NCBI RefSeq assembly: GCF_004295665.1 | Contig: NZ_CP034759.1 | Span: 4,154,001-4,218,000, forward strand | From: Litorilituus sediminis | Lineage (GTDB): Bacteria; Pseudomonadota; Gammaproteobacteria; Enterobacterales; Alteromonadaceae | Length of the DNA stretch: 64,000 bases | Direction of reading: 5' to 3' | Shown: positions 42,101 through 52,600 of the stretch, piece after piece | Position numbering within the stretch: position 1 is the stretch's first letter | Layout: every line of letters starts with the position of its first letter | Made by a program: the position numbers and the translations under genes | The notes under the pieces: generated by a model | What the model was told of the DNA's origin: nothing | Databases searched by the model: none | Seen by the model: the letters and a program-made list of their open reading frames with translations, nothing else

Positions 42101-42306
42101 CCTTTAACATTGAACAGCCAGTTGAGACATCCTGGGATCAGGTTAATGTCTTGATTGAGCTTGGCTTAAATCTCGTGGAAAGAGAAGCCAATGTTCAATG
42201 GTTGGGGTTATGTAAGCCAAAGGAGCAGCCGTTTGACTATTTATCTGTATTACAACAACATACCTTGGATGAGCTGAAAAACAATATTGTCATTAAGCAT
42301 GGTTAG
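39139..42306 (+). CDS. Beta-propeller (Reg_prop/Y_Y_Y) sensor with degenerate GGDEF domain
   Basis: 1055 aa. Signal peptide 1-19. Residues 30-690 hold about a dozen Reg_prop blades (repeated DDxGxIWLGTxxGLxRY patterns), then a Y_Y_Y domain (about 715-790), one membrane helix (about 799-818), a coiled coil and a GGDEF-like domain (about 860-1050). Where GGDEF should be, the sequence reads RWADDTF (R942-F948): both glycines are lost, so cyclase activity is unlikely. It probably senses an extracytoplasmic ligand and passes the signal by protein contact. It is convergent with the hybrid kinase, three bases away. Confidence 0.88.
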   Translation: MLNRCIFIILLLVSNFALAEQVKLFKSFTPDNPLSYQFVRSIVQDDDGFIWLGSHEGLHRYDGKHFVSYHHDAQIENSLSSDVVSTMLIDSKQRFWVATSGAGLNLYQELSKNFQHFSTLTEDAKLTNDVINSLFEDSEGKLWIGTEKGLNILSVKDNHWHVQQIAQVLGNENSLTHDTIHDVIQVNNNEVWVATHGGGISVFSLQGQFIRAIKFGDSNSSSYSNKFVNSMFLDNKQNVWIGTVDSGLLRYHLPSKQLQQYQYSEKDQHSIASNNIKEIYQDSKQQLWIATDKGLIIYQENTDNFKRYNHAATDPFSLNNDFILCFFEDKNNMMWIGTFTGVNRYDPNMASFRQYSSINHPALSNNNVTSFSQLDPERILFSTYSGGIYQLSVSDNVITQFQLDDYFSELRIMTTYIDHKTNSLWLGTRTDGLYQINLTSKAVVHYQHEPDNIDSISANSITDIVKDLNGNIWVATFHQGLNKLNSDGSFTRYIKQQSQPSLGPSSNHILQLLVDVDGTIWLGTYGGGLNRFFPEKNQFIHIKNVKGESDSISSDIAWVLLQDNQKNIWVGTQAAGLNLLSHENFEREHYTFSHFDTKDGLKSRTVYGIAQDKEGDIWFSTNKGLTRFSPLKNKFVHFDLSHGLIDLEYNHSSVFLAADNTIYFGAGKGISSVKPEDINGLYNVPDVKLTNVMKLNEPMSFSKPLTHIDALTFDYSDNLISFEYAGLNYSNPKATRYKYRLLGFEQQWINAGDATRATYTNLPPGQYQLQIIASSSDELWSKPYQVEINVKPAPWNTWWAYLAYAVIIALSLLLYAKALNRKLLQEQQQKELLKQQVAEKTERYLSKNTELEHANKQLEKAATIDKVTGIKSRRYLDIYIEQASQLMNNIHQNLLPIQRSVLPRLYIVMVRINDMSTISNSQLINLTDLLLYSRNPEDLVIRWADDTFAIIGYEKENSAAELSHSLAKKLPSAFENQVCLSLAYSFYPFNIEQPVETSWDQVNVLIELGLNLVEREANVQWLGLCKPKEQPFDYLSVLQQHTLDELKNNIVIKHG

Positions 42307-42309
42307 CTA

Positions 42310-45309
42310 TTATTGCTCCTCTTGCTTTAATATTTGTTGTTGATATTGCTTAGGTGTGCAATCGAAGCTCTCTTTGAAGCAGCGACCAAAGTATGTTTGT
42401 GAAGAAAAGCCAACATCAAGGGCAATGCGGCCAATTTGAGCGCCACTTCGTAATAACTCTTGTGCTTTGCGAAGCCTGAACTCTTTAATAAAGTTATTTG
42501 GACTGATACCTAAAATAACCTTGAGTTTTCGTTGCAGCTGTCTTTCGCTCATTGCCATTTCACTTGCTATGTGATGTATGCCTAAATCTTGCTCGGTGTA
42601 AAGTTTAGCTAAAACGTTTTCCAGTTTAGTTAAAAACTTTTCATTCATTGTGTCACTTTCTACTGCGGTTTGTTTGGCAACATTTTGGTGACATATATCT
42701 TTTCTTTCTTGCTGCTGCTTTTTCTCGAGCTTGTGCAATAAACTTTGTTGAAGACTCTTTCTGTTCTCCATCAAGTTATCAATACGCGCTAGCAACTCCT
42801 GATGATTAAAGGGTTTACTGAGGTAATCATCTGCATGTAAGTTTAATCCCTGTAATCGGCTATCAAGATCTGAGCGTGCGGTGAGTAATATGACAGGAAT
42901 ATGCTCGGTTAACTCTTCTTGCTTGAGGGCTTTTAGCACTGAAAAGCCATCAATACCGGTAAGCATAATGTCACAAACAATCAAATCGGGTAGGTACTCT
43001 CGAGCTAAATCAATACCGAGCTCGCCACTATCTGCTAATAGGCAGTGATGTTTCTTCTCAATAACTTGCTTTATATGATTTTGCATATCGGAATTATCCT
43101 CGATGACAAGAACAACGTGTCCTGAATGAGGCTTGTGAGTGCTTGCTTGACTTTGCTGCTCAAGCAAAAGTGATGACACTTCATTTTCTGAAATACTAAT
43201 GGGCACACTTGCTTCACTTTTTGCAGGTTGTGCCATAGGTATTGCTAAGGTAAATTTACTGCCTTGATTATATTCACTGACCACACTGATGCGCCATTGA
43301 TGAGCATTGACGAGTTCGTTCACTAAAGATAAGCCTATACCGACGCCAAAGATGGCATGATTTTTTTCGTCTGTCGCTCGCTGGAAACGCTCAAAAATTT
43401 TATCTTGCGATTCTTTGTTAATGCCTATGCCGGTATCAATAATATCTAAGTAAATGGTATCTTGTTCGCAATAGGCGTTTACTTCAACTTCGCCGCCGGC
43501 AGGAGTATATTTGATGGCATTGGCTAATAAGTTAAAAATAATTTTCTCAAAGGCTTGAGCATCACATTCAAGCCATAGTCCTTGTGCAATACTAAGCTTA
43601 AATGTCAATTGACTCTGCTGAGCAAGACGTTTAAATGAATCTGATGGCATTGCCATTAAGGTATCTAATTTATAGGTGGCAAGCGTTAAATTAGGTTTAT
43701 TACTGAGCTTTGATAACTCTAATAATTGCTCAACCATGCGCACTAAACGTAAGCCATTACGTTTGGCGGTTGTTAATTCTAGGTTTTCATTGGCAGATTT
43801 AGCATCGAGTATATACTTATCTAATACGCCATTAATAATGGTGAGTGGCGTTCTAAATTCATGTGAAATATTAGCGATAAATTTATCTTTTAACTCTAAT
43901 GTTTGCTTTTCGGCTAACTTTCTTGCAGTTAAGTTAATGAATGTGATGACGATTAATGGTTGCTCTTGCCTTTCTGCCCATTGTAATTCGGCTTGCACGG
44001 GAAACTCGCTGTTATCACTTCGCTTAGCAGTACATTCTATTGATATGCCGGACTCTTTTCGTTGTAAGGCGTATACATTGCTTTTAAAATTAAAAAAGTA
44101 ATGCATTTTATCTTCTGTTGAAAATAGCTTAGATACATTGGTATTGATAATTTCATGTTCTAGGCATTGAAATGCCTTACTAGCAGCTGGGTTGGCTGAA
44201 AGTATCATGCCTTGGGTTGTCGTTGTTAAAATGGCATTATTTGACGCACTAACAATGGCTTTATCTTCACTGTAAAGAAGTGATTTGGTTAGTTCTTCAT
44301 TTAAAGATAAAAGTGATGATTTTTGCTCACTCAGCGCCTTAGACTCATTTAAAACATGAGCTAGCGTATTCTGTTTTTTATGTACAAGGATAGCGATAAA
44401 TATCATTGTTATAAAAAACCAGCCAATGACCAGTAAAGACTGATTGTAGCTTGTTGATATATAAGCTAATGAGTACTCCTTGCCAACTAGGTGCAATATG
44501 ATGATGAATAGCGATAGGCCAAATAGATATAATTCAGTGCTTGCTTTTGATGCAGGTTCAATGGGTAGGTGAACTCGCTTAATGGCGATAGCGCTTATTA
44601 GGATCAGTGATAAATAGGGCAGGGTTTGTAAGACTTGTTGGCTATATTTAAAGCTTGGTGTATTGGCGTTATATGAAAAATAGCTACATATACTTTCCAT
44701 TATCAGTGCTGCGCAGCCCAGTGCAAGGATTGTATAGGTTTTTTTCCAGTACAGGTTTTGGCATTTTATGACGTTTAACAGCACACGTAAAAAAATGACT
44801 GAAGCCATGCTTGAGTGGAACAGCAGTGATGGTAAAAGTGATTGATAATTGGGTTTATCAAACTCATAGGGCAACAATATTAAGTAACAGAAGCACAATA
44901 GCGCAAAGAAAATACTTGGAGCCCTTGTGTCTACGTTCTTCCTTGTTATATCGACAGGTGAGTGCGGATTGGACTCAATTGCCAGAATGATGAAAAAGTA
45001 GCTAAATAAATAAGTAAAGTCTGCTATGAGGGATGAATAAGTTAAATGGGTATTCAATAAAATACTTTTAGGCAGTGTTGATGTTAATACTGCCAATAAC
45101 AGAAATTGCCAAAACGAGGTTAATTGTTTTGTTTTGGCTTGATACGCTGCTAATGCGGTATAAGTGATACTTAGCAGTTGCACCGCAGTAATTAGCACAG
45201 CCGTTAAACTATCAAGACTACTTAAGGAAATAAATGGTAGATACTGATAGGGCGTTAGCATTATTATTGCTACTAATATTGGAACTCTTTCTTTTAAAGG
45301 CAAATTCAA
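42310..45309 (-). CDS. Hybrid sensor histidine kinase-response regulator with AraC-type output
   Basis: 999 aa, TTG start with AGGAA upstream. Residues 1-310 carry about eight membrane helices. A PAS-like domain follows (about 350-465), then HisKA with His483 (NISHEFRTPL), HATPase_c (NLLANAIKYTP, DTGIGI, GVGIGLSLV), receiver domain with Asp780 (VCDIMLTGIDGF) and a C-terminal AraC HTH (about 895-995, LGISPNNFIKEFRLRKAQELL in part, DVGFSSQTYFGRCFKE). Signal, phosphorelay and DNA binding sit in one chain, so a membrane-bound transcription factor is implied. Targets are unknown; the nearby protease genes are candidates. Confidence 0.93.
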   Translation of the reverse strand: MNLPLKERVPILVAIIMLTPYQYLPFISLSSLDSLTAVLITAVQLLSITYTALAAYQAKTKQLTSFWQFLLLAVLTSTLPKSILLNTHLTYSSLIADFTYLFSYFFIILAIESNPHSPVDITRKNVDTRAPSIFFALLCFCYLILLPYEFDKPNYQSLLPSLLFHSSMASVIFLRVLLNVIKCQNLYWKKTYTILALGCAALIMESICSYFSYNANTPSFKYSQQVLQTLPYLSLILISAIAIKRVHLPIEPASKASTELYLFGLSLFIIILHLVGKEYSLAYISTSYNQSLLVIGWFFITMIFIAILVHKKQNTLAHVLNESKALSEQKSSLLSLNEELTKSLLYSEDKAIVSASNNAILTTTTQGMILSANPAASKAFQCLEHEIINTNVSKLFSTEDKMHYFFNFKSNVYALQRKESGISIECTAKRSDNSEFPVQAELQWAERQEQPLIVITFINLTARKLAEKQTLELKDKFIANISHEFRTPLTIINGVLDKYILDAKSANENLELTTAKRNGLRLVRMVEQLLELSKLSNKPNLTLATYKLDTLMAMPSDSFKRLAQQSQLTFKLSIAQGLWLECDAQAFEKIIFNLLANAIKYTPAGGEVEVNAYCEQDTIYLDIIDTGIGINKESQDKIFERFQRATDEKNHAIFGVGIGLSLVNELVNAHQWRISVVSEYNQGSKFTLAIPMAQPAKSEASVPISISENEVSSLLLEQQSQASTHKPHSGHVVLVIEDNSDMQNHIKQVIEKKHHCLLADSGELGIDLAREYLPDLIVCDIMLTGIDGFSVLKALKQEELTEHIPVILLTARSDLDSRLQGLNLHADDYLSKPFNHQELLARIDNLMENRKSLQQSLLHKLEKKQQQERKDICHQNVAKQTAVESDTMNEKFLTKLENVLAKLYTEQDLGIHHIASEMAMSERQLQRKLKVILGISPNNFIKEFRLRKAQELLRSGAQIGRIALDVGFSSQTYFGRCFKESFDCTPKQYQQQILKQEEQ

Positions 45310-45464
45310 GCTGATTTCCTGTTTGTAATCTGTTTAAGCCTTCCTTGCTGCTTATAAGTTCAATTTATTGTTAATTATAAACAAAACTTTAACACTCTTG
45401 TCACGCTTTCAGCTAGCTTTGCTAAAAAATGTTAATAGGTTGTTTTCCAAATCCCCTTAATCTT

Positions 45465-45482
45465 TGTAAGACATGTCGCACA
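45465..45482 (+). promoter_or_regulatory. GacA/UvrY-like upstream activating palindrome
   Basis: TGTAAG-ACATGT-CGCACA pairs at seven of nine symmetric positions and resembles the GacA consensus TGTAAG-N6-CTTACA in its first half. It lies about 185 bases before the predicted start of the CsrB-like RNA, similar to the distance of the UvrY site at E. coli csrB. An AT-rich inverted repeat at 45550-45581 lies between site and RNA. Confidence 0.5.
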
Positions 45483-45650
45483 AAGTCGTGAGATATATTG
45501 GCACTTGTTGCTAACTTTTTACACCTTAATTTATTTAAGTTGTTGTAAAGTAACAAATAAATTGTTTTGATTTATTGTTACAACAAGATTACAAATAATT
45601 AATTGCGAATAACTGCCTACAAATGAATTTTGTAGGGTGTAATATTAATC

Positions 45651-46067
45651 ATGTCAGGAAGACATAGAGCAGGGGGCTTTTAGGATATTAAGGACGATAT
45701 GCTTAAGGATAAGCAGGCTAGGATAGCAAGTGATTTAAGGATGTAAATCATTTTTTGGACTTATCACGGAAGAGCTGCACAAGGATGTTATAAGGAAATA
45801 AGGACAACACAAGGCAGGATGCTTTGTTTCGGGAGCTTTAAGGATAAAGCATAGTGGCAGGATGTCACTAACGGATGACATAAACAGGGATGTGAGTTGG
45901 TTAGGATGATCAACGTCAGGAAGACTGTAGTAAATGGATAGACAATGAGAGGACTCATTAGGATAGACTAAGGATAGTAATTCAAGGAAGAAACGAGAAC
46001 ACTAAATATGAGTGCAGGACGCACGAAATAAGCTAGTATGAAATGCGGCTCTTAGAGCCGCATTTTT
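45651..46067 (+). ncRNA. CsrB-type regulatory RNA (CsrA/RsmA sponge), predicted
   Basis: About 415 bases with no open reading frame and about 25 GGA triplets, mostly AGGA. Many sit in small hairpin loops: ATGTC-AGGA-AGACAT, CTTA-AGGA-TAAG, CTTTA-AGGA-TAAAG, AGTGGC-AGGA-TGTCACT, GTC-AGGA-AGAC, GTGC-AGGA-CGCAC. It ends in a strong terminator. This is the design of CsrB/CsrC/RsmZ RNAs, which titrate the translational regulator CsrA. A TAATAT box at 45640-45645 without a good -35 fits an activator-dependent promoter. Direction is fixed by the GGA strand and terminator. The start base is an estimate. Confidence 0.82.
46041..46067 (+). terminator. Terminator of the CsrB-like RNA
   Basis: AATGCGGCTC and GAGCCGCATT are perfect complements around TTA, followed by TTTTGTTTTTA. 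Confidence 0.9.
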
Positions 46068-46210
46068 GTTTTTATTCCTGCCTCTTTTCAGACTACTACA
46101 GCTGTTGCCACAATTTAATCTGAGTTGGTAATGCTATATCTTTTAACTATAACCTGGTTAAAATAGTGACATTCTTTATGCGCTAACTCTATTTTACGGT
46201 TCAAATTTTC

Positions 46211-46573
46211 ATGTACCTCTTTTTACAAAAGCTCGCTAACTGGTTATTTCCTTTAAGAAAGCTATGCTTTGCAATCTTGATATTTTTGCTTGGTTTTCTT
46301 ATGTATCAGTTTCTTTTTATCGATGCCAAGGAGAGCGCCAGTGATAGCGTGTTAAAGCTCAGTTTTATGGCCTTTATTTGGTTATTACTTTTGTATAGCT
46401 TAATCAATACCTTTGCTGGCGAGGTTGTTGAAGTGCAGACTGCTCAGTCTTTGCTTGCTAAATTCAAGTTAAAAATGAAACAACTTGCCATGTGGTTACT
46501 CTCGGTTTTATTTATTTTATTAACTTTAGCTATTTTGATGATATCAAGTCGAATGTTGAATGTGTTGTCATAG
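46211..46573 (+). CDS. Small membrane protein of unknown function
   Basis: 120 aa with three predicted membrane helices (about 17-34, 47-65 and 90-113) and a basic stretch KFKLKMKQ before the last. I recognise no family. The ribosome binding site is poor. It lies between the CsrB-like RNA and the collagenase gene, with which it is convergent. A real gene is likely because of its length and regular helices. Confidence 0.5.
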   Translation: MYLFLQKLANWLFPLRKLCFAILIFLLGFLMYQFLFIDAKESASDSVLKLSFMAFIWLLLLYSLINTFAGEVVEVQTAQSLLAKFKLKMKQLAMWLLSVLFILLTLAILMISSRMLNVLS

Positions 46574-46616
46574 TCAACTTATTTCAGGATGGGACACAGG
46601 ACGGGACACTAGGTAA

Positions 46617-46647
46617 AAAAAAGCCCTAACGTATTGTTAGGGCTTTT
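46617..46647. terminator. Bidirectional terminator between the small membrane protein gene and the collagenase gene
   Basis: AAAAGCCCTAAC and GTTAGGGCTTTT around a five-base loop, with A and T runs at either end. Confidence 0.85.
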
Positions 46648-46665
46648 GTCGTTTTAAACTGCTAT

Positions 46666-49600
46666 TTACTGCTCAGTAATACGTAACTCTACGCCACCAA
46701 ACTCACCATCTAAGGTGATATAGTGCCAGTATACATCAGGCTTAAGTTCAACAACTAAGCTATCCCAGTTGCCGTCACCATTTGCATAACCGTCATTATC
46801 TTGAGCTGTTGGCCAGCCATCAGCTTTAAACATAATGTCTGCATTACCCCAACCGCCAGTGGTTCTTAACTCAAAACGTGTAGAAAGACCGCCTTCATTA
46901 CGAATAAAGAAAGAAGCACGTCCACCTGAAGAATTAATACACTCAACAATTTGGTTGGTTGTCACAGTGTTGTTATCTGCATCATAAGCATTAGCTGGAA
47001 CTTGAACTTCACATGGAGAGAAGTCAGTACTAATCGTTACTGGCTCACCTGCCCAGTTACCTGCAGTACCTGATGCCGCTGAGTCTTCATCATTCGGACC
47101 CAGTTCAACAATGTTGCTTTCACCTAAAGTAATACCGTTTACTAACCAGTCGTTAAACTCACTGTCGTATGAAGTGCCAATGTTATCCATATACGTTTGG
47201 TACTCTGGGTATTGACCAGTACGAGTTAAGTTTAATATTTGATTAACATCATTTCTGTGTTTTTCAAACATAAAGCGTACAGCTAAATAACCCCAACGAT
47301 AAATACGTGTTTGACCTGAATTGTAGTCATTCTTGAAGATTTCAGATAAAGCTACTTCCTGAGATTGACCAGTAGAGATTGCATAATCATTACCGTCACC
47401 TTGAGAAATGTACTCACCTAGACCTTCAGACCACCAAACAGTGTTTACTGTCATACCTAATTGGAAGTCACCGTATAAATCGAAACGACCATCTAAGTAG
47501 TGAACGTATTCGTGTTGTAAGTTCCAAACGTGGAATTCAGGTTTGATCCACTCTGCTTCATAAGCAATAAAGCGTGCTTGGTTCTTCTCATTAATTGGTG
47601 CACCTTCTAAGTACATACCACCATTGTTGGTATTGATACCGAAGAATTGACCTGCATAGGTTTGGTAATCATCAGAGGAGTCGAAAATAACTAATTCTAA
47701 AGATTGGTTATTATCGTCAGCTACTGGTTGATAACCTGTACCTAAGATTGAATGGAAGTTAGTTTCTTGATCGCCTAACACATCACAAATCCAAGCGGCT
47801 TGATCGTTATACATGTGCTGTGCACGGATTTTTAACGTATCAGAACACTTGTAGTTAAAGGCTAATGTTTCAGCTTCTAAGGTATAGGCAAAACCACAGA
47901 TCTCGTAGTAACCACAATCTGCGCGATCGTAGTAATCTGACATGCTAGCAGCTTTGATCCATAAACCACGAGTATTATCGTCTTTGCTGGTGCTATCAAG
48001 TACCGCTTTAACTAATACCTTAACACGAGAAAACATTGAATCTATATGGTATAAACGCGCCATTTCATTAACAGCATTGAGTAATACATATTCAGCATCA
48101 GTACCAATCATGTCGCGATTAGTATTTTGGAAGTCATATAGAACGTCTAAAATACTGTCATCAGCTGTAAATAATGCTCTCATATCCTCATCCCATTGTG
48201 CGCGGAATAGGGTTGTGAAAACAGAATTAGCTGCGGCATTCATGTTAAAGCTTGCCTTCCAATCAGCATTGTAATCGGTAAGTACTTTAATAGTGATATC
48301 GTTAAAATCAGCACCTAAACCTGCTGAATCAACAGTGATTAATGCTTCTTTTAAAACGCTACCATTTGCTTCGCTAGTAATCCAAGCACTGCTGTTATTA
48401 AAGAAAGTGCGTAGTGCTGTTTTAATGGTAGATTTCACCGCATCTGTGTACTCAGGTACATCATCTGGGTGTGAGAATGATACATAGTATGAACCACGTA
48501 AGAAGTAGAATAATGACTCAAGGCCTGTCGTATCTTCACCTGCGTACGATGGGGCACGTGAGTTGATTGCATTAGCAATCGCTAACATATTCGCTTCAGA
48601 ATAGATTTGTGTCGCATCTGGGCCGCTAATGTTATAGATAGGGCTAACACGTTGCGGGTGTGAAATCGCGATACGCTCTACTAGTTCATCACCATTTAAA
48701 CCTAAGAAGCGAGTAGCATCTGTTGGGAAACCATCATCTGGAATATCTGAGCCACCACCTGTAGATGGGAACTTAGATGCATCAGACGCGACTAAGAAGC
48801 TCACTTCATTTGCGGTATCATTTGCAGCATAAAGTGCTACATATAACCAACCTTTATTAGCAACAAAAGTAACAGATTCACTGCTGCCCATATCGCTTGA
48901 TACATGCTCGTAGTTGCTATCGTTAGCCCAAGTTTCTTGGTTCGTGTAGATCTTAATATCACCTGTACCACCTGCAGTTGACATAGTAATTTCTATATTA
49001 TCAGCAGGAACGTAAATGTAGTAAGAAGATGAACCTGAGATGCTAACACACTCAACTTGGTTAAAGGTTAACTCTTGTTCAGCAATAGTGTCTGCACCAC
49101 ACATACCTGGGTTAGTTGGTAGGGTAGGAATTCCTGAACCATCGCCAGAGCCGTCACCAGAACCATCGCCAGAGCCGTCACCTGAACCATCGCCAGAGCC
49201 GTCACCAGAACCATCGCCAGAGCCGTCACCTGAACCGTCGCCAGAGCCGTCACCTGAACCGTCACCAGAGCCGTCGCCAGAGCCGTCACCAGAGCCGTCA
49301 CCTGAACCGTCGCCAGAGCCGTCACCTGAACCGTCACCAGAGCCGTCGCCAGAGCCGTCACCAGAGTCGTCACCGTTGAATGAGTTATCATCAATGGTGT
49401 AAGTGTTTACCGCTTCAGTTAATACCGCTACGCCTAAACAGTTATTGCTGCTATCTGCCACCATTAAGCGGTCACCTTGAGCCCAGTAGTCTGCACTGTA
49501 GGTATCACCATTATATAGTGTTTGGTAGTTGTTATCTAAGTTTGGCTCACCCGTTGAAGAACTTACCCAATAAAGATTAACCGGTGTGTTGGTTGTGTTA

Positions 49601-52600
49601 GTAATGCTGATTTCAGCTGCATCTGCAGTTCTATCATAAGCATTAGTTAGGTTACACATACCAAATTCACCTGCAGCAGGGATAATTTCAACCGTTACGG
49701 CATCAGCTACCATATCTGCATCAATATCATAGGTATTTGTTGTTTCTGTTAATACAGCAACACCTAAACAGTTTTTGTAGTTATCAGTTACGGCGATACG
49801 TTGGCCATTAGCGTGGCTAGTAGAGTTATAGCTTTCACCTAAATCAAGTACTTGAAGTGGAGAAGAGTAGTCAACTTTACCCGAAACGCCGTCTACTAAG
49901 TAAAGTGTTACAGGCGTATCAGTTGTATTTGTGATTGATACAGCTGCTAAAGCGCTGCTATCACTGACGTATTGATAAACCAAGTCACAGCTACCAAAGG
50001 TATTCGCTTGGGGTAAAACTTGTGGTGGTGGCGGTGTTGCATCGGTATTTGCTGCAACCCAGTCAACAAAACCAGTACCGTCAGTTGCTGCTACTTCATT
50101 TAATGCTGCTTGATATAAAGAAACATCAGAAGAACGTAGTGCTTGAGAAAGCGTTGCAACTGTATCTGGGCGCTCTAATGCTAAGTATTGCATTGCATAG
50201 TAGCTCCACGGGTACAGATCATCTAGATAGTAATCAGTGAATAATACGTTGTATAGCGAAGGAATATTATCGCCTGCAACTGAGTCTAAACTGCGTTGAT
50301 GGTTTTCACCATTTGCTAACCATTCAGCCATACCTTCAGCCCAAGACACTGTATTGTCATGGTATTGGAAAGCACCATATAGGTTATAACGACCATCTAA
50401 GTAGTGAACATACTCGTGCTCTAGGTTATATACGTCGCCTGCAGCTTCACATGAGTAACCTACCCAGCTTGAAGGACATTGCATTGCGTGGAAACGAGCA
50501 ACATTACCTTCTACAGAAGGGTCGCCTTCAAGGTAAATACCACCATTGTCAGTGCTGTGACCGAAGAAGTCATAACCATACTGCTCGTAATCTTCAGGTG
50601 TAGCATAAACAACCACTTCAAGTTTAACATTGGTATCATCCGCTACAGGTTGGTTACCTGTGTTAAAGAAGTTGTGGAACTTATCGCCAACCGCTGCCAT
50701 TTTTTGACAAGAGCTATCAAGTTGTGCTGCTGTCATCGCTTGAGCACGGATAGTCAAATCGTCAGAACATTGGTGTGTAATTGTTAAAATGTCATCCGCA
50801 GTTGCAGGAGCTAAACAGTAATCAGCTAAAGCATCATTTGCATCACATGTACGACCTACGGCTTCTAAGTAAGTTGTACCAATTTCACGTTTTGCTGTTT
50901 CTTCAGAAATATCAGCAGTAACCTTGTTGTAGATTTCAACAACTATGCTGTCGATACGCTCTTTTGTTGCTGCATCGGCAATGTTGGCAACATGACCTAA
51001 AGCAAGTAACTGATGAGCTAAAATCCACTTTCTGTCACTGTCTGCATCCCAACGTAAATCAAGTGCAGTTTCACCTAAGCCATAAGCGCGTAATGCTGAA
51101 ATAACCGCTAGCATATTGTCATTATAAGCATCGTTTAATGCCGCATTAGCTTTCGCTTCAAACGCCATATCATAGATAGCTTTTAATAACTGATGAGTGC
51201 TGTAACCAAAGTTATCATTAGCATATGGGTTAGTTAACTCTGAATAATATTGAGTTAATGCAAGTAGGTGAGGGATGTGTTCATGGAATACATCACTTGC
51301 TGGTGCCATGGCCAAATTTAACATAGCCGTAGCGTAACCTTCTTGAATTAAACCGGCAGGTGCAACAGTAGAGTGGAAGTCTGACATTTTTGCAACAGCA
51401 TGAAGCGCATTGCTTAAACGTGTTACTTCGTCTGCACTAAAGTCATCATAAGCGCCGTTAATTGCGTAGTTACGTAGGAAGTACACAAGTTGATCTAATG
51501 CTGTGCTGTTAATGTCATCTTGTGCCGCTAAGTAATGAATCGCATCAGCGACATCACCGATAGGATCTGGTGTGCTGCTGGCAATTGCTGCCCAATCTGA
51601 CCAACCACTGGCAATAATATCATTTACAACATCAGCAAATTGTGACTCAGAGGTTAGTGTCGGTGCAGGAATAGTCACATCGACATTTTTATCAACAACA
51701 ATATAGTCGTCGTTTCCGCCGCCGTTATCACCGCCGCCGTTATCACCGCCGCCGTTATCACCACCGCCATTATCGCCGCCGCCGTTGTCAGTATCGTCGC
51801 TTACTTTAAAGCTAACTTGGTCATTAAGACCAAATACACTAATGTATAGACGACCTGCATTAGCGGTTAGGCTAAGGCTTTCATCGGTACCTTGGTTAAC
51901 TGAAGATGCGATATAGTCGCTGCGCGAAGCCCAGTTACCCGTATTAACGTATAAATCTGCTTCACCTGTACCACCTGTTGTGGTGATAGTTAATGGTGTA
52001 TTGTCAGACTCAACATCTAAATAGTAATACTGACCATTACCAGAAATACATTCTTGTTGATTTAACGTTAAGGCATAACCAGAAAGCGTTTTAGCACCAC
52101 ATAATACTGGCGTATCGCCACCATTATCGCCGCCACCGTTATCACCACCACCGTTTGAGTCATCCTGTAGGCTTAATGTTACGCCCTGATGAGCGCCCAT
52201 TAGTGATATATAGAATTGACCTTTGTTAGCTGTAACAGTTAAAGACTCTTCTGTACCACTATTTACCGATGAAGCCGTATAGCTTGAACGAGTTGCCCAA
52301 GAGCTGTTATTAACATAAATATCAGCTTCACCTGTACCACCTGTTGTTGTGATGGTTAGTGGCGTGTTGTCTTGCTCAACGTAAGTACTAAAATACAGAC
52401 CATTACCTGAAGTACAGCGAACATCGCCAATAGTAAGGGTAGCATTTGAATTACTTGGGTTAGCACAAAGCGTAGCGTCACCGTTACCTGAGTCAGGCTC
52501 ACGAACATTTAAAGTAACCTGTTCGTGTATACCAAAGATACTGATATATAAACGGCCAGCATTTGCTGTAACCGATAAGCTTTCATCCGTTCCGTTATTG

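Noticed and set aside
49068-49394. Second minus-strand frame through the minisatellite (Thr-Ala-Leu-Val repeats)
   Set aside because: It is an out-of-frame shadow of the collagenase linker without a start context.
49040-49402. Plus-strand frame encoding a Pro-Ser-Pro-Glu repeat
   Set aside because: It is the antisense reading of the 12-bp minisatellite inside the collagenase gene; periodic DNA keeps several frames open.
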